Positions 19,316-28,197 of a stretch of DNA of 64,000 bases are shown one piece after another. The position numbers and the translations under genes are program-made. Under the pieces are notes generated by a model. That model worked only from the letters and a program-made list of their open reading frames with translations, was not told the DNA's origin and searched no databases. This DNA is from Robertmurraya massiliosenegalensis JC6. GTDB lineage: Bacteria; Bacillota; Bacilli; Bacillales; Cytobacillaceae. Positions within the stretch are counted from its first letter, which is position 1. Each line of letters begins with the position of its first letter. The stretch lies in the NCBI RefSeq assembly GCF_000311725.1, contig NZ_HE978512.1, forward strand, positions 258,305 to 322,304, written 5' to 3'.

Positions 19316-19723
19316 TTATCTGGTGAAATATGTTTTATGTTTATCTTGATTTTCTATTTCCTTTTTGCGCTCTTCTTCTTTCTTGAACATCTCAAGTTCT
19401 TTTTTTAGCGTATCAGCACAAGGATTACAAAGCTTCCCTTTTTGGATAATCTTTCCACATTTGTCACAAGGATAGCCTAGATTCGGAAATTGGGCTAGCT
19501 TTAAACGACCGGTTTTCACAAATTTTAAAATGAGTTCTTCCTCGACACCTGTCGCCTCTTCTACCTGCAGCATGGTTGCCATACGATTCTCACGTTTTCG
19601 AATAAACTGATAAACCGTTTCGTACGCTTCTTCTTCTTCCTTCCAGCACTTCTGGCAAAGATCACGAAATTTATTTTTCACAAAAATAGCATCGCATTTT
19701 GGACAGTTTGATAATTGATCCAT
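19316..19723 (-). CDS. yvyF: YvyF-family flagellar-operon protein, zinc-ribbon
   Basis: 135 residues, AGGGGG before the ATG. Two Cys pairs at each end (CPKCDAIF with CQKCW, then CDKCGKIIQKGKLCNPC) suggest two zinc-binding sites, with a helix-turn-helix-like segment MLQVEEATGVEEELILKFVKTGRL between. Ends in a charged coiled tail. Its place between comFC and flgM is the standard Bacillus arrangement. A regulatory, nucleic-acid-binding role is inferred. Confidence 0.88.
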   Translation of the reverse strand: MDQLSNCPKCDAIFVKNKFRDLCQKCWKEEEEAYETVYQFIRKRENRMATMLQVEEATGVEEELILKFVKTGRLKLAQFPNLGYPCDKCGKIIQKGKLCNPCADTLKKELEMFKKEEERKKEIENQDKHKTYFTR

Positions 19724-19882
19724 TTTTTAGATCCCCCTAAAGAATGCTTCTCTTTAAAATCATTATAGCGTGAAGGGGGAAGGATGAATATGAAAATTTA
19801 GAGACAATTGATGGAAGATGCAATCCAAACGCTTTTGACAGCACCTGTGATAGCTTTATGCTAGCGTTATTCTATCACTATG

Positions 19883-20590
19883 CTAGCCACGTGCAATCGT
19901 CAGAGCTGAGATACTCTGTGCCCCCTCTTTCTTAAGAATTTTCGCTGCATGCCTTAAAGTGGAACCAGTTGTGTAAATATCATCTACAAGGAGGATACTT
20001 TTATTTTTCAGTTCAAATGTATCATGTACTTGGAAAATTTGCGGAAGATGAATCCGATCATTGCGCGATTTCTTTGATTGTTTTTCACTATGGGTTCTCT
20101 GAAGAAGTTGCGTAGGAGCTAAACCCGCCTCTACAATCAACGCCTCTGATTGATTAAAACCACGTTCAAATTGTCTTTCCAAGCTTAAAGGAATTGGAAC
20201 TAAATAATCAAAAGGTCCTTTTTGAAGAAAGTTTTGAAGTTTTTTTGAAAACACTTTTGCCAGTATGTAATCCCCACGGAATTTGTACTGACTAATCAAC
20301 TCTTTTAAGAAATCGTTGTATACATAGATGGACAGATTGGATTGCAAATACCCCTTCCACTCCTCATCCTCTTCCCAACGGACACAATCGGAGCACCGGT
20401 TTCCGATCACGTATTGAGGATCCAACTTTTCTAGGGGACGACTACAAATTTCACATTGTGCTCCCGAAATTTCTTCTAATTGCTCCTGACAAGTCGAGCA
20501 AAGAAATGCTGCTTCTTTTTGCGTAAAAAAAGTGGCCCAGCTCATATGCTCAATCATTTCTTCATGACAAAAAAGACAGTATTCACTCAT
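19883..20590 (-). CDS. comFC: competence protein ComFC (phosphoribosyltransferase-like)
   Basis: 235 residues. N-terminal zinc-finger Cys pairs (CLFCHEEM, CSTCQEQ, CEICSRPL, CSDC) and the C-terminal PRTase fold with YLVPIPLSLERQFERGFNQSE and the PRPP loop ILLVDDIYTTGSTL. ComFC/GntX proteins act in handling incoming single-stranded DNA during transformation. It overlaps comFA by 4 nt. The 140-nt gap after it holds inverted GTGATAG/CTATCAC repeats that may form a weak terminator. Confidence 0.94.
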   Translation of the reverse strand: MSEYCLFCHEEMIEHMSWATFFTQKEAAFLCSTCQEQLEEISGAQCEICSRPLEKLDPQYVIGNRCSDCVRWEEDEEWKGYLQSNLSIYVYNDFLKELISQYKFRGDYILAKVFSKKLQNFLQKGPFDYLVPIPLSLERQFERGFNQSEALIVEAGLAPTQLLQRTHSEKQSKKSRNDRIHLPQIFQVHDTFELKNKSILLVDDIYTTGSTLRHAAKILKKEGAQSISALTIARG

Positions 20591-22083
20591 GTATCAATCA
20601 GTCCTTTCTTCGCCGCTTCCTTATTCATCGAATGAATTTGCTTCCTTGCTAGGTTCATCGCTTCTGTCTGCCCATTATGGAAAAAACGTATATCGCCTGT
20701 TGGAAATTGAGCGCTCCGCCCTACCCTACCGGCAATTTGCACGAGAGCACTTTCGGTGAAAATTTGTTCCTCTGAGCCGAGAATGGCCACATCTAGATTA
20801 GGAAAGGTCACACCTCTTTCTAAAATGGTTGTCGTGACGAGAATCGGGATTTTTTTATCACGCATGAATTGGACCTTCGTTTTTCGTTCCGGATCTTCTG
20901 CATGGACGGCTTCTATCCGCGGATCAAGTTGACGGAGAATGGATAAGATCTTAGGGATTAAATCAATTCTAGGGATGAAAAAGAGTGCCTGTTTTTCTGT
21001 TGCGAGTCGCTGTTTAAGCCATTTCATCACATTTTTCGGAAGCTTGCCCTGTTTTAATGCCTTATCCCAATTCCCACACCATTCAAATCTCGGAACGGGT
21101 AAAGGATGACGATGATAACGGGCTGGAATGGTGACATAATTTCTTTTTCCTAAGCGACAATCTTTTTGCCATTGGGTGTTGGGGGTAGCGGTTAAATAGA
21201 TCATCGAAGAATTCGGCTTGCGGGCGTTTTGGACGGCAAATTGCAATGTTTCGTCCATCGAATAGGGGAATGCATCAACTTCATCTACAATCATCGTGTC
21301 AAAGGCTTGATAGAAGCGGAAAAGTTGATGCGTCGTGGAAATTGTCAGTGGAGAACATTTATGACGGTCCTCAGAGCCGCCATATAGAGAAGCAACATCT
21401 ATTTTGGGAAAAACTGCTTGAAGGCGAGGTGCTAATTCAAGAACGACATCGGTTCTGGGGGTGGCGATACAAACTCGCTTTTGTTGTGATAAGGCAGAGT
21501 GAATTCCCTCGAAGAGCACTTCTGTTTTTCCAGCTCCGCATACTGCCCAGATCAACGTATCTTCGTTTCTGGAAATTGCTTGAACAACTTCGTCTGAAGC
21601 TAGCTGTTGACCTGGCGAAAGAGTGCCCTTCCATTCAAGTTTTGTTGCTGCCGGAATCTCTCCCCCTTCAGCATCCACCCAACTATAAAGAGGCGTGCAT
21701 GTGCTCACTCTTCCCATCATAATACATTTTCGGCAATAGGTGCACCGTTTCTGACATCTGGAACATGGAAAAGTGGCAAACCAGTGTGGATCGTTGTTTC
21801 CACATCTTTGACATTGAGGACGACTCTTCGAATGGACCATTCCTTTGCGAAGAGCGATATAGCCATTTTCGTAATGCAGTTGAATTTCTTCTAATGAGTG
21901 CGGGATTTCATCGAGTAGGAGCTGCTTTCCGATTAGGAGCGTTCGAATCTCGGGATTGATTTGAAACTGAGGATTACGTGGTGGATGTGGAAGTTGATCG
22001 AGCTCAGCGATTGTTTGTGTGAGTTGTGAATCATCGAGCAATCGGTCTGGTACGAGTATTTCATTTTTACGGGCAAATCTCAT
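20587..22083 (-). CDS. comFA: competence DNA-translocase ComFA (DEAD-box-like ATPase)
   Basis: 498 residues. A Cys4-type zinc finger (CQRCG, CSRCQKRCTYCRKC, residues about 95-125) precedes helicase motifs: Walker A AVCGAGKTE, IATPRTDVVLEL, the DEVD box in MIVDEVDAFPYS, LTATP (motif III), then TTTILERGVTFPNLDVAILG and QIAGRVGRSAQ (motifs V and VI). It powers import of transforming DNA at the membrane. comFB, found between comFA and comFC in B. subtilis, is absent; comFA and comFC overlap instead. Confidence 0.95.
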   Translation of the reverse strand: MRFARKNEILVPDRLLDDSQLTQTIAELDQLPHPPRNPQFQINPEIRTLLIGKQLLLDEIPHSLEEIQLHYENGYIALRKGMVHSKSRPQCQRCGNNDPHWFATFPCSRCQKRCTYCRKCIMMGRVSTCTPLYSWVDAEGGEIPAATKLEWKGTLSPGQQLASDEVVQAISRNEDTLIWAVCGAGKTEVLFEGIHSALSQQKRVCIATPRTDVVLELAPRLQAVFPKIDVASLYGGSEDRHKCSPLTISTTHQLFRFYQAFDTMIVDEVDAFPYSMDETLQFAVQNARKPNSSMIYLTATPNTQWQKDCRLGKRNYVTIPARYHRHPLPVPRFEWCGNWDKALKQGKLPKNVMKWLKQRLATEKQALFFIPRIDLIPKILSILRQLDPRIEAVHAEDPERKTKVQFMRDKKIPILVTTTILERGVTFPNLDVAILGSEEQIFTESALVQIAGRVGRSAQFPTGDIRFFHNGQTEAMNLARKQIHSMNKEAAKKGLIDT

Positions 22084-22099
22084 TTTAACACCTCTTTAT

Positions 22100-22215
22100 G
22101 GGGGATTTGGTGGATTTCCGGAATTATTGTGAGAAGTTACGGAATTATAGATAAAAGTTCAGGAATTAATTCTTTTTTTCCAGAATTCCATCCGTTTTTT
22201 CCAGAATTCAACGAT
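22100..22215. repeat. short GGAATT/CCAGAATTC intergenic repeats
   Basis: Between degV and comFA several copies of a CCGGAATTA or TTTCCAGAATTC motif occur close together in both orientations, related in style to the GGAATTTCTCC motifs in the Tad region. No coding potential or terminator with a T tract was seen. The role is unknown. Confidence 0.4.
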
Positions 22216-22306
22216 GTAAGGACACACGGTACCTCTGTTTCCGAGAAAATCCTTATCAAAAACGCCACCCAACCTTATGATGAATGACGTTTGATTTCAC
22301 TTACGG

Positions 22307-23146
22307 TTATTTTTTCACCCAGCCGAGACCCATGGAGCCTTCGCCGAGATGCGTGCCGATTACTGGTCCGAAGTAACTTAGCATAAATTCAACATTTGGA
22401 AACTTAGCCTCAAGTTCAGCTTTCCATTCGTTTGCTTCGTCTTCACGTTTGGCGTGGATGATAACAGCTTTGTAAGCATCGCCGCTTTTAACATCTTCTT
22501 CAAGTAGATCTACGATTCGCTTCATTGCTTTTTTACGAGTACGAATCTTTTCAAACGGAACGATGAGTTTGTTTTCAAAGTGAAGGAGCGGCTTGACTTG
22601 TAATAAGCTACCAATGATCGCTTGGGCACTGGAAAGACGTCCACCACGTTGTAAATGGCTAAGGTCATCGACCATGAAATAAGCACGGACCGATTCTTTC
22701 ATTTCCGTTAGCCGAGCGAGGATTTCCTCGTGTCCCTTTCCAGCGTTTGCCATTTCTGCTGCTTCTATTGCGTAAAAACCTTGCACCATACAACTAATTT
22801 CAGAATCAAACGCATAGACATCAATTCCCTCAACCATTGCTCCTGCTGAGACAGAGCCTTGGAATGTACCACTAATTCCACTTGAAAGATGGATACTAAT
22901 GACAGAATCATAATCTTTAGCTAGTTTCTCAAATAGGGTTACAAATTCTCCGATTGCAGGCTGGGAGGTGGTTGGGAGGTCTTTGGTCTTCACTTCTTCG
23001 TAAAATTCATCTGCTTGAATCTCGATTTCTTCTTTATAAGTTTCGTTGCCGAAATTCACACTCAAGGGAATCATATGGATATTTAGCTTATCGCGCAATT
23101 CCTTCGGGATGTACGCTGTACTATCCGTGACAACTGCCGTTTTCAT
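22307..23146 (-). CDS. degV: DegV-family fatty-acid-binding protein
   Basis: 279 residues from the ATG at 23146 (AAGGATGG upstream); an ATG eight codons earlier has no SD. DegV fold with AVVTDSTAYIPKEL, TTSQPAIGEF, ISIHLSSGISGTFQG, and LSHLQRGGRLSSAQA, ending GPVIGTHLGEGSMGLGW. DegV (FakB) proteins bind fatty acids for a FakA kinase. In B. subtilis the gene directly follows degU; here 24 kb of other genes intervene. Confidence 0.92.
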   Translation of the reverse strand: MKTAVVTDSTAYIPKELRDKLNIHMIPLSVNFGNETYKEEIEIQADEFYEEVKTKDLPTTSQPAIGEFVTLFEKLAKDYDSVISIHLSSGISGTFQGSVSAGAMVEGIDVYAFDSEISCMVQGFYAIEAAEMANAGKGHEEILARLTEMKESVRAYFMVDDLSHLQRGGRLSSAQAIIGSLLQVKPLLHFENKLIVPFEKIRTRKKAMKRIVDLLEEDVKSGDAYKAVIIHAKREDEANEWKAELEAKFPNVEFMLSYFGPVIGTHLGEGSMGLGWVKK

Positions 23147-23423
23147 AAATGGGATACCATCCTTACTCATTTTGTACTAGGTTTTTCCGTATAGATTATT
23201 TATTTTTAGAAGAAAAAAATGTTTGTCCCATCAACAGTAATTCCAGTTAAAAGTATAGATATGATAAGTGCTATGTAAGAGATTAACTGGATGGTCATGT
23301 CTAGATGAATGATGAGGCAAAACAACTATTGGGAAAAGAGCCTGCTACTTACTATATGTTTAGTATCCATTTTATATGAAAGTAAACGAAATTGCATTAA
23401 TTAAGTGGAAATGTGATTTCTAT

Positions 23424-23558
23424 TTAACTAATTTGGATTCCTCTATTTCTTAATTCCATATTTAGAAGATCAATAAAATCCTGTTCTAATTTTTTCTCGA
23501 TCGCTTTGTATAAAGCCACCTTTAACTCGCTATCCGAAAGTATCTTTAAAGAAGTCAT
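23424..23558 (-). CDS. sda: Sda-like sporulation kinase inhibitor (44 aa)
   Basis: 44 residues, with a perfect AAAGGAGG 8 nt before the ATG. Sequence pattern ILSDSELKVALYKAIEKKL followed by EQDFIDLLNMELRNRGI matches the Sda family, whose two antiparallel helices bind the dimerisation domain of KinA/KinB and block sporulation when replication is perturbed. B. subtilis Sda has LSDELLIESYFKATEMNL and RDFIELIENEIKRR at the equivalent places. A sigma-A promoter lies just upstream. No clear DnaA boxes were recognised in its leader. It may be a paralogue of a main sda gene elsewhere. Confidence 0.8.
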   Translation of the reverse strand: MTSLKILSDSELKVALYKAIEKKLEQDFIDLLNMELRNRGIQIS

Positions 23559-23595
23559 GTTCGAATCCTCCTTTAGGCTTGTGCTATATGTCCTA

Positions 23596-23624
23596 TTATT
23601 ACCTTTTTTAAAGGAAAATGTAAA
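23596..23624 (-). promoter_or_regulatory. sigma-A promoter of the Sda gene
   Basis: TTTACA (23619-23624), a 17-nt spacer and TAATAA (23596-23601) on the minus strand, about 40 nt before the Sda start codon. Good match to sigma-A spacing and sequence. Confidence 0.65.
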
Positions 23625-23723
23625 TGATTCGAATCACGATTTAACAATTTGTTCACTATATTAATATTTTTGATCATTTTTTATAGAGCAACCACAGTCA
23701 AAGACCGTTTTTTTGGCATAATA

Positions 23724-23762
23724 AAAGGCATGAGCTTTGCATTACGCTAAACTCACACCTTT
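23724..23762 (-). terminator. hairpin downstream of lipoprotein genes
   Basis: AAAGG..TGAG and CTCA..CCTTT pair with a 2-nt internal mismatch, followed by a T-rich stretch on the minus strand. It lies beyond the lipoprotein gene and its downstream pseudogene tail. Confidence 0.5.
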
Positions 23763-23777
23763 TTTTGAACCGTATTA

Positions 23778-23855
23778 TTATTCAACTGAAAATTTCCAAT
23801 GAATTTCGTTTGATGTTAATATTCATCGTCTTCTATTTTGTTTTCATAGAAGTTT
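23778..23855 (-). pseudogene. remnant of a lipoprotein C-terminus
   Basis: Noncoding today, but its minus strand closely matches the last ~30 codons of the intact lipoprotein gene at 24809: the IEDDEY and SNEIHWEF segments are recognisable, with about 22 nt deleted between them. It sits just after the stop of the lipoprotein gene at 23881. Confidence 0.7.
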
Positions 23856-23880
23856 TGACACTTGCCAAAAACTAGAAATT

Positions 23881-24690
23881 TTAGTTTTTCTTCACTTCTA
23901 TTATGTGTCTTCTTTCTTCTTCTGTTCGGGTATCTTCCCCATCTATTACTAAAGGCTTCCTTATAAGTAAGTAAAGGGGATCATCGCTAGCATATCCACC
24001 TTGTTTTAATTGTTCATGCTTCTCTAATATCACTCGATAAAGCACTCTGATTCTACTTCCATCATCACTTGTCAAAAACTCCTGTACTTTTTTATCTCCG
24101 ATATCTGCAACAAATCCATATTTGTCTGCTACTTGGTTTAACTCTTCCTCATGGTCCTCCACGATCTCCTTTACAAGTAAGCCAACATCTAAAGTACCTT
24201 CATCATCAGGATTAAAGTACCTCGGAATTGTTCTATTGCTTAACCATATAGTTTGTTCAAGATCCACGAAGTAACCGCCTTTTATCGAGTAATCCATAAT
24301 TAAATAGGTCACATTGTAATCAATCGACTCATTTACATATTTAAAATCTGATTTTCTTAAGATGTCTAGATCATCTTCATCGATCACTTCATATACTCCG
24401 TTAAGAGTCATAGGACCTTCGGCAGTCTCAAAAGTTCTTGTTTCTGATAAAATCTCTAACTCTTTCAATTCAGACTCACCTGGTATTACATCAGGCACTA
24501 ATCCTGTCTCATTTTCGTCTTTAGAATTATCTTCTTCATCGATATCCTCTCCACTAGAATCAGGAGTTTTATCCTCAACCTCTTCTGGTACAACTTCTTC
24601 ACTTGGTTCTGAATTACCTGCATCATTTGAACAGGCAGCAATTAGTGAGAGTGCTAAGATTAATGTTAATAAATAATATAATTTTTTCAC
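23881..24690 (-). CDS. lipoprotein with acidic linker, chimeric 5' end
   Basis: 269 residues from a GTG at 24690, aligned to the start of its neighbour; another GTG lies three codons upstream. Lipobox LIAACSND gives Cys near residue 19; a Glu/Asp-rich linker runs to about residue 65. The mature domain (from GLVPDVIPGESE to the end) shows no family I recognise. The signal peptide and linker start are nearly identical to the lipoprotein at 24809, but the bodies are unrelated, and a remnant of the neighbour's C-terminus lies directly downstream. This suggests a duplicated gene whose body was replaced. Anchored at the outer membrane face. Confidence 0.8.
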   Translation of the reverse strand: MKKLYYLLTLILALSLIAACSNDAGNSEPSEEVVPEEVEDKTPDSSGEDIDEEDNSKDENETGLVPDVIPGESELKELEILSETRTFETAEGPMTLNGVYEVIDEDDLDILRKSDFKYVNESIDYNVTYLIMDYSIKGGYFVDLEQTIWLSNRTIPRYFNPDDEGTLDVGLLVKEIVEDHEEELNQVADKYGFVADIGDKKVQEFLTSDDGSRIRVLYRVILEKHEQLKQGGYASDDPLYLLIRKPLVIDGEDTRTEEERRHIIEVKKN

Positions 24691-24757
24691 AGAAAACACC
24701 CTTTTCCTATATAGAAAATCAATTATTTTGACTTTAAAAGAAACAATACTTCATTAC

Positions 24758-24791
24758 AAAAAGACCCCTGTAAGTATACGGAGATCTTTTT
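24758..24791 (-). terminator. terminator after lipoprotein gene
   Basis: AAAAAGATCTCC and GGGGTCTTTTT pair on the minus strand around an 11-nt loop and end in a T run, 18 nt after the stop at 24809. Confidence 0.8.
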
Positions 24792-24808
24792 GTTTATTCT
24801 TTCAATCT

Positions 24809-25426
24809 TTATTTACCTGGGAATTCCCAATGAATTTCGTTTGAAGTCATTTGATCACCGAACGCAAGATGGTATTCATCGTCTTCTATTGCATCATAGA
24901 CAACTTTCATTGTAACTGTCTCATTTGGCTCGATGAACTCCACCTCGTCTGTTACATGAACAGACAAGCCAAAGATTATTTCATCTGAGAGAGGAATGAC
25001 CCTTCCGTTCGTATATAGTAGTGACACTGTTTCTAGCGGCTTATCTGAAAGATTTTTAAAACGAAGAGTAAATTCGATTAGGTTTCCATAGTTAGAAGTC
25101 TTTCCATCACCATAACTATCGATAAACTCATAACTTTCAGGTGTGATCTCGTAACTACCAATCGTTGCACGGAACGATCCTGTTTCACCAATTTGAAGGT
25201 ATTTAATATCATCTTTAAAACTTATGTCTGATCCAGCATCTTCATCAGCTTCTGCTTCAGTGTCCTCTTCATTCGAATCATCAGTCGTTGTATCATCAAC
25301 CTCTTCTGAGTCTGTCTCTTGTGGTACAGCTTCTTCATTTGGTTCTGAATTGCCTGCATCATTTGAACATGCAGCAATTAGTGAGATTGCTAGGATTAAT
25401 GTTAATAAATAGTATAATTTTTTCAT
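24809..25426 (-). CDS. lipoprotein, DUF4352/DUF5067-like immunoglobulin-type domain
   Basis: 205 residues. Signal peptide MKKLYYLLTLILAISLIAAC with the lipidated Cys at 20, then an acidic linker to about residue 70. The mature domain (SFRATIGSYEITPESYEF, IEFTLRFKNLSDKPLETVSL, IEPNETVTMKVVYDA, AFGDQMTSNEIHWEF) follows the beta-sandwich pattern of DUF4352-type secreted proteins. Two truncated copies of its C-terminal end flank it, showing past tandem duplication. Function unknown. Confidence 0.82.
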   Translation of the reverse strand: MKKLYYLLTLILAISLIAACSNDAGNSEPNEEAVPQETDSEEVDDTTTDDSNEEDTEAEADEDAGSDISFKDDIKYLQIGETGSFRATIGSYEITPESYEFIDSYGDGKTSNYGNLIEFTLRFKNLSDKPLETVSLLYTNGRVIPLSDEIIFGLSVHVTDEVEFIEPNETVTMKVVYDAIEDDEYHLAFGDQMTSNEIHWEFPGK

Positions 25427-25542
25427 AAAAAATCACCCTTTGCGCTTTTTAGTAAATAAATTGTACTGTTTCTATATGGAAACAAAACATTCTACAACAC
25501 AGTTTTATGTAAATGTCCAATTGCCTCTATAAACCTTAATTC

Positions 25543-25607
25543 TTATTCATCCAGAAACTCCCAGTGCACTTCATTAGCAGTTAATTGATCACCAAAAGCT
25601 AAGTTGC
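25543..25607 (-). pseudogene. second remnant of the lipoprotein C-terminus
   Basis: The minus strand encodes NLAFGDQLTANEVHWEFLDE followed by a stop, clearly paralogous to AFGDQMTSNEIHWEF in the intact lipoprotein, but no upstream coding part remains. It lies between the intact lipoprotein and the PP2C gene. Confidence 0.75.
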
Positions 25608-25647
25608 CACGAAAAAATTTTTTCCCATAAAACTCTCCCCTCTTAGC

Positions 25648-26607
25648 TTAAATCAAATTCGAAAAAAACTTCATTAAGGCATTCCGCTCTAACTTCTTTC
25701 TTTGCAATAACATTACAGAGATATTATCTACAGCGTCCTTATGCTGATTAGCCAGCTCCACTAACTCATCTGAAATGGATTGCAACTTTACGTTTTGACT
25801 TGTTCTAGAAAGGAGCAGTTCTTCGATGATTGAGTCGGAAAAAAGGGAGTGAAAACCATCGCTACATAGTAAAAACAGATCTTCCCCGTTACTATAACCT
25901 GAGTTTACAAATACTTCAAGAGCAGGTTCGATGCCCAAACATTGCAGTAGGACGTTTCTCCTAGGGTGGACCCTTGCCTCTTCTCTTGTTAGACGACTAT
26001 TTCTGATTTCTGCTTCTACCCAGGAGTGATCGACAGTCAACTGTGTCAATCCTTTGAGACTACTAGTGTTTACTGGATATATATTCCTCATCTCATCTGT
26101 TAATGGGTGAGTCGGATTACTCCCCTCACTAAGCGGTTCGGTAATCGCATAGGCATAATCACTCATTTTTCTAATAGGGGAAATCATTTTCTGCGAAAGT
26201 TGATAAATCCGACTGTCTCCAACATGACAAATAACGTATTGATTCTGGTGAAACAAAATGACAGATAAGGTCGTGCCAGCTATAATACCATCCTGATGAC
26301 TAATCTTGATAAGTTCATCATTAATTTCAAAAAATACTGTTTTTAAGCTTTCAATACTTTCGGTCAATGTTAGCTCACCATATTCAATCTGAATACTACG
26401 ATGATCCCACCACTGTTTTATTTTGGATACTGCGAATTCACTTGCCCTATCCCCTGCTTGATACCCCCCCATACCGTCAGCCATCAATGCAATCGCATAA
26501 TTATTCACTTTACTCTGATTAGAAAAACGAAAAAATGATCGGTCCTCATTCACTTTCTTTATAGGTCCAACATGTGTAGAGAGTCCATACTCCCAAGCTA
26601 TCTTCAC
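25648..26607 (-). CDS. PP2C-family Ser/Thr protein phosphatase
   Basis: 319 residues from a GTG start. PP2C motifs: GPIKKVNEDRSFF, ALMADGMGGYQAGDRASEF, GTTLSVILF, CHVGDSRIYQLS, HPRRNVLLQCLG, LFLLCSDGFHSLFS and a late DNISVMLL. These give the metal-binding Asp residues. An insertion around residues 150-195 (MSDYAYAITEPLSEGSNPTHP and more) is longer than in PrpC. It ends the Tad operon, 6 nt after the FHA gene, and should reverse phosphorylation by the Ser/Thr kinase encoded at 44.7 kb. It is cytoplasmic. Confidence 0.93.
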   Translation of the reverse strand: MKIAWEYGLSTHVGPIKKVNEDRSFFRFSNQSKVNNYAIALMADGMGGYQAGDRASEFAVSKIKQWWDHRSIQIEYGELTLTESIESLKTVFFEINDELIKISHQDGIIAGTTLSVILFHQNQYVICHVGDSRIYQLSQKMISPIRKMSDYAYAITEPLSEGSNPTHPLTDEMRNIYPVNTSSLKGLTQLTVDHSWVEAEIRNSRLTREEARVHPRRNVLLQCLGIEPALEVFVNSGYSNGEDLFLLCSDGFHSLFSDSIIEELLLSRTSQNVKLQSISDELVELANQHKDAVDNISVMLLQRKKLERNALMKFFSNLI

Positions 26608-26613
26608 AGTTGA

Positions 26614-28134
26614 TTAGAACTCCCTATGAAAGGTATATCGTTGTTTGGCAACTACAATGATATCTTCGTCTTTTAATGGATAGATGCGATGAGGTACAAG
26701 CTTTTGATCATTCAATTTCGTCCCATTACTGGAGTTTAAGTCTCTTATGCCATATCCCCCACTATCACAAACAATTTCAAAATGTGTCCGTGACACTCCA
26801 GTTACTTGTAATGTATAATCACACACCTCTGGGTTTCTGCCAAATATAAAAATGTCTTTATCAATAGTCACCTTCTGACTGATTCCGTTATGAACTAATT
26901 CAATATACGGGTACTGTTTCATTTTATCTTCTACGTCAGATAGTAAAACCGTTGCTGCGACCTCTGCTTTATTAGTAGCTGGTTTTGATAATAGGGTTGT
27001 TTGATTTTGTAGATTTTGATAGTACTCAGCAGGACTCTGATATTGTCGCACATTCTCGACTTGCGAACTTAGGATTTCATTTGGTACAGCATCTTTATTT
27101 TTAGACTTCTTACTTTTCCATTGAAAGATTGATTTGCCCTTTTTCTTTTCGATTGAAGTAGCTCCTTTTTTAGACTGTACGGCCCTACTTCCAGGCTTAA
27201 TAATCACAAGAATAATAAAAACAATGTTGAAAATTAGTATGGACAATCCACTACTAACAAATAGCAGACCTTCACTAGGATAATCTAAATACGTTTTCCA
27301 AATTAACGCAACGACTACAATTGCAGCTAATATCGTGATTAACTTGACTCTTTCTGAAGGCTGTTTGATTTCTTCAGCATTCCTGTCTGCCGTTGTATCT
27401 TTTTTCTTCCCCTTTTTTACTTTATTGGCAAAAGGTTTCTTACTTGATTTCTTTGTCTTTGGTGCGGAAACTTCTCGCTGTGGTTCAATAATCTTATTCT
27501 CTTGTTCGGCAATTACTTGCGCCCTGACAGGTGGTTGTTTAAAACTGTTTATGGAATGAATATGTTGATTAAGTAAATCACGCAATCGTTCTATTTTAAA
27601 ATCATCACTTTTCAAGTAATTCAAGATTTCTTGAAAGCCATTTCCTGATAGATCGGTTACACTGCCGATTACATGAATCATTAAATCTCTTAATTCAACT
27701 TGAAAAGGTGGTTTAGATGGAATTTCGGTTAAAGGCAAATACAACAATCGTATATCATCCAGATTGTTCTTCACATAAATAAAGTCACTCTGAATGACAA
27801 ATTTACTTTCGTTAAGCATAAATTCTTTACTTGCTTCCAATTTCATTAAAAGTCTATTCAGCAATTCAAAAAATTCCTTAGCTGTGATCTTCCGGTTTTG
27901 AATATAACTTGTTAACGTCTGTAATTCCGTTATTTGGTAATGAAACGTCACATCTAAATTAATTTCTTCCATTTCTAAAGGGACTAATAAAGGAATTGAA
28001 TTAGCTTGAATCATTTTGCTAGATAAATAGTCTAATTCTTCACTTGTGATGGCAGGATTATTCTTAAATACTTCAATAAATCGTTTAGAACCACTATCGT
28101 ATAATCGATAATCGAAGGAATAAAGCTTGCTCAC
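26614..28134 (-). CDS. membrane FHA-domain protein (DUF6382-type N-terminus)
   Basis: 506 residues from a GTG at 28134 with AGGAGGGG 7 nt upstream; the longer frame to 28173 lacks an SD. An N-terminal domain of about 210 residues (DUF6382-like) is followed by a Lys-rich linker, two membrane helices (LITILAAIVVVALIWKTYL, LLFVSSGLSILIFNIVFIIL, about 265-315), and a C-terminal FHA domain with IFGRNPEVCDY, VSRTHFEI and LNSSNGTKLN, which bind phosphothreonine. Just before the FHA domain are TTLLS and ATVLLSD motifs like those of the membrane protein at 44.2 kb. It probably reads kinase output and recruits it to the pilus machine. Confidence 0.88.
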   Translation of the reverse strand: MSKLYSFDYRLYDSGSKRFIEVFKNNPAITSEELDYLSSKMIQANSIPLLVPLEMEEINLDVTFHYQITELQTLTSYIQNRKITAKEFFELLNRLLMKLEASKEFMLNESKFVIQSDFIYVKNNLDDIRLLYLPLTEIPSKPPFQVELRDLMIHVIGSVTDLSGNGFQEILNYLKSDDFKIERLRDLLNQHIHSINSFKQPPVRAQVIAEQENKIIEPQREVSAPKTKKSSKKPFANKVKKGKKKDTTADRNAEEIKQPSERVKLITILAAIVVVALIWKTYLDYPSEGLLFVSSGLSILIFNIVFIILVIIKPGSRAVQSKKGATSIEKKKGKSIFQWKSKKSKNKDAVPNEILSSQVENVRQYQSPAEYYQNLQNQTTLLSKPATNKAEVAATVLLSDVEDKMKQYPYIELVHNGISQKVTIDKDIFIFGRNPEVCDYTLQVTGVSRTHFEIVCDSGGYGIRDLNSSNGTKLNDQKLVPHRIYPLKDEDIIVVAKQRYTFHREF

Positions 28135-28197
28135 TAATTCTCCCCTCCTTTTTTTATAAAAAGCTGTTCTCACAATCGTTAGGTTGAGAAAAGAACC

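Noticed and set aside
19848..19885. Inverted GTGATAG/CTATCAC repeats after comFC as a terminator
   Set aside because: Stem is short and has no T tract; kept only as a possible weak hairpin.
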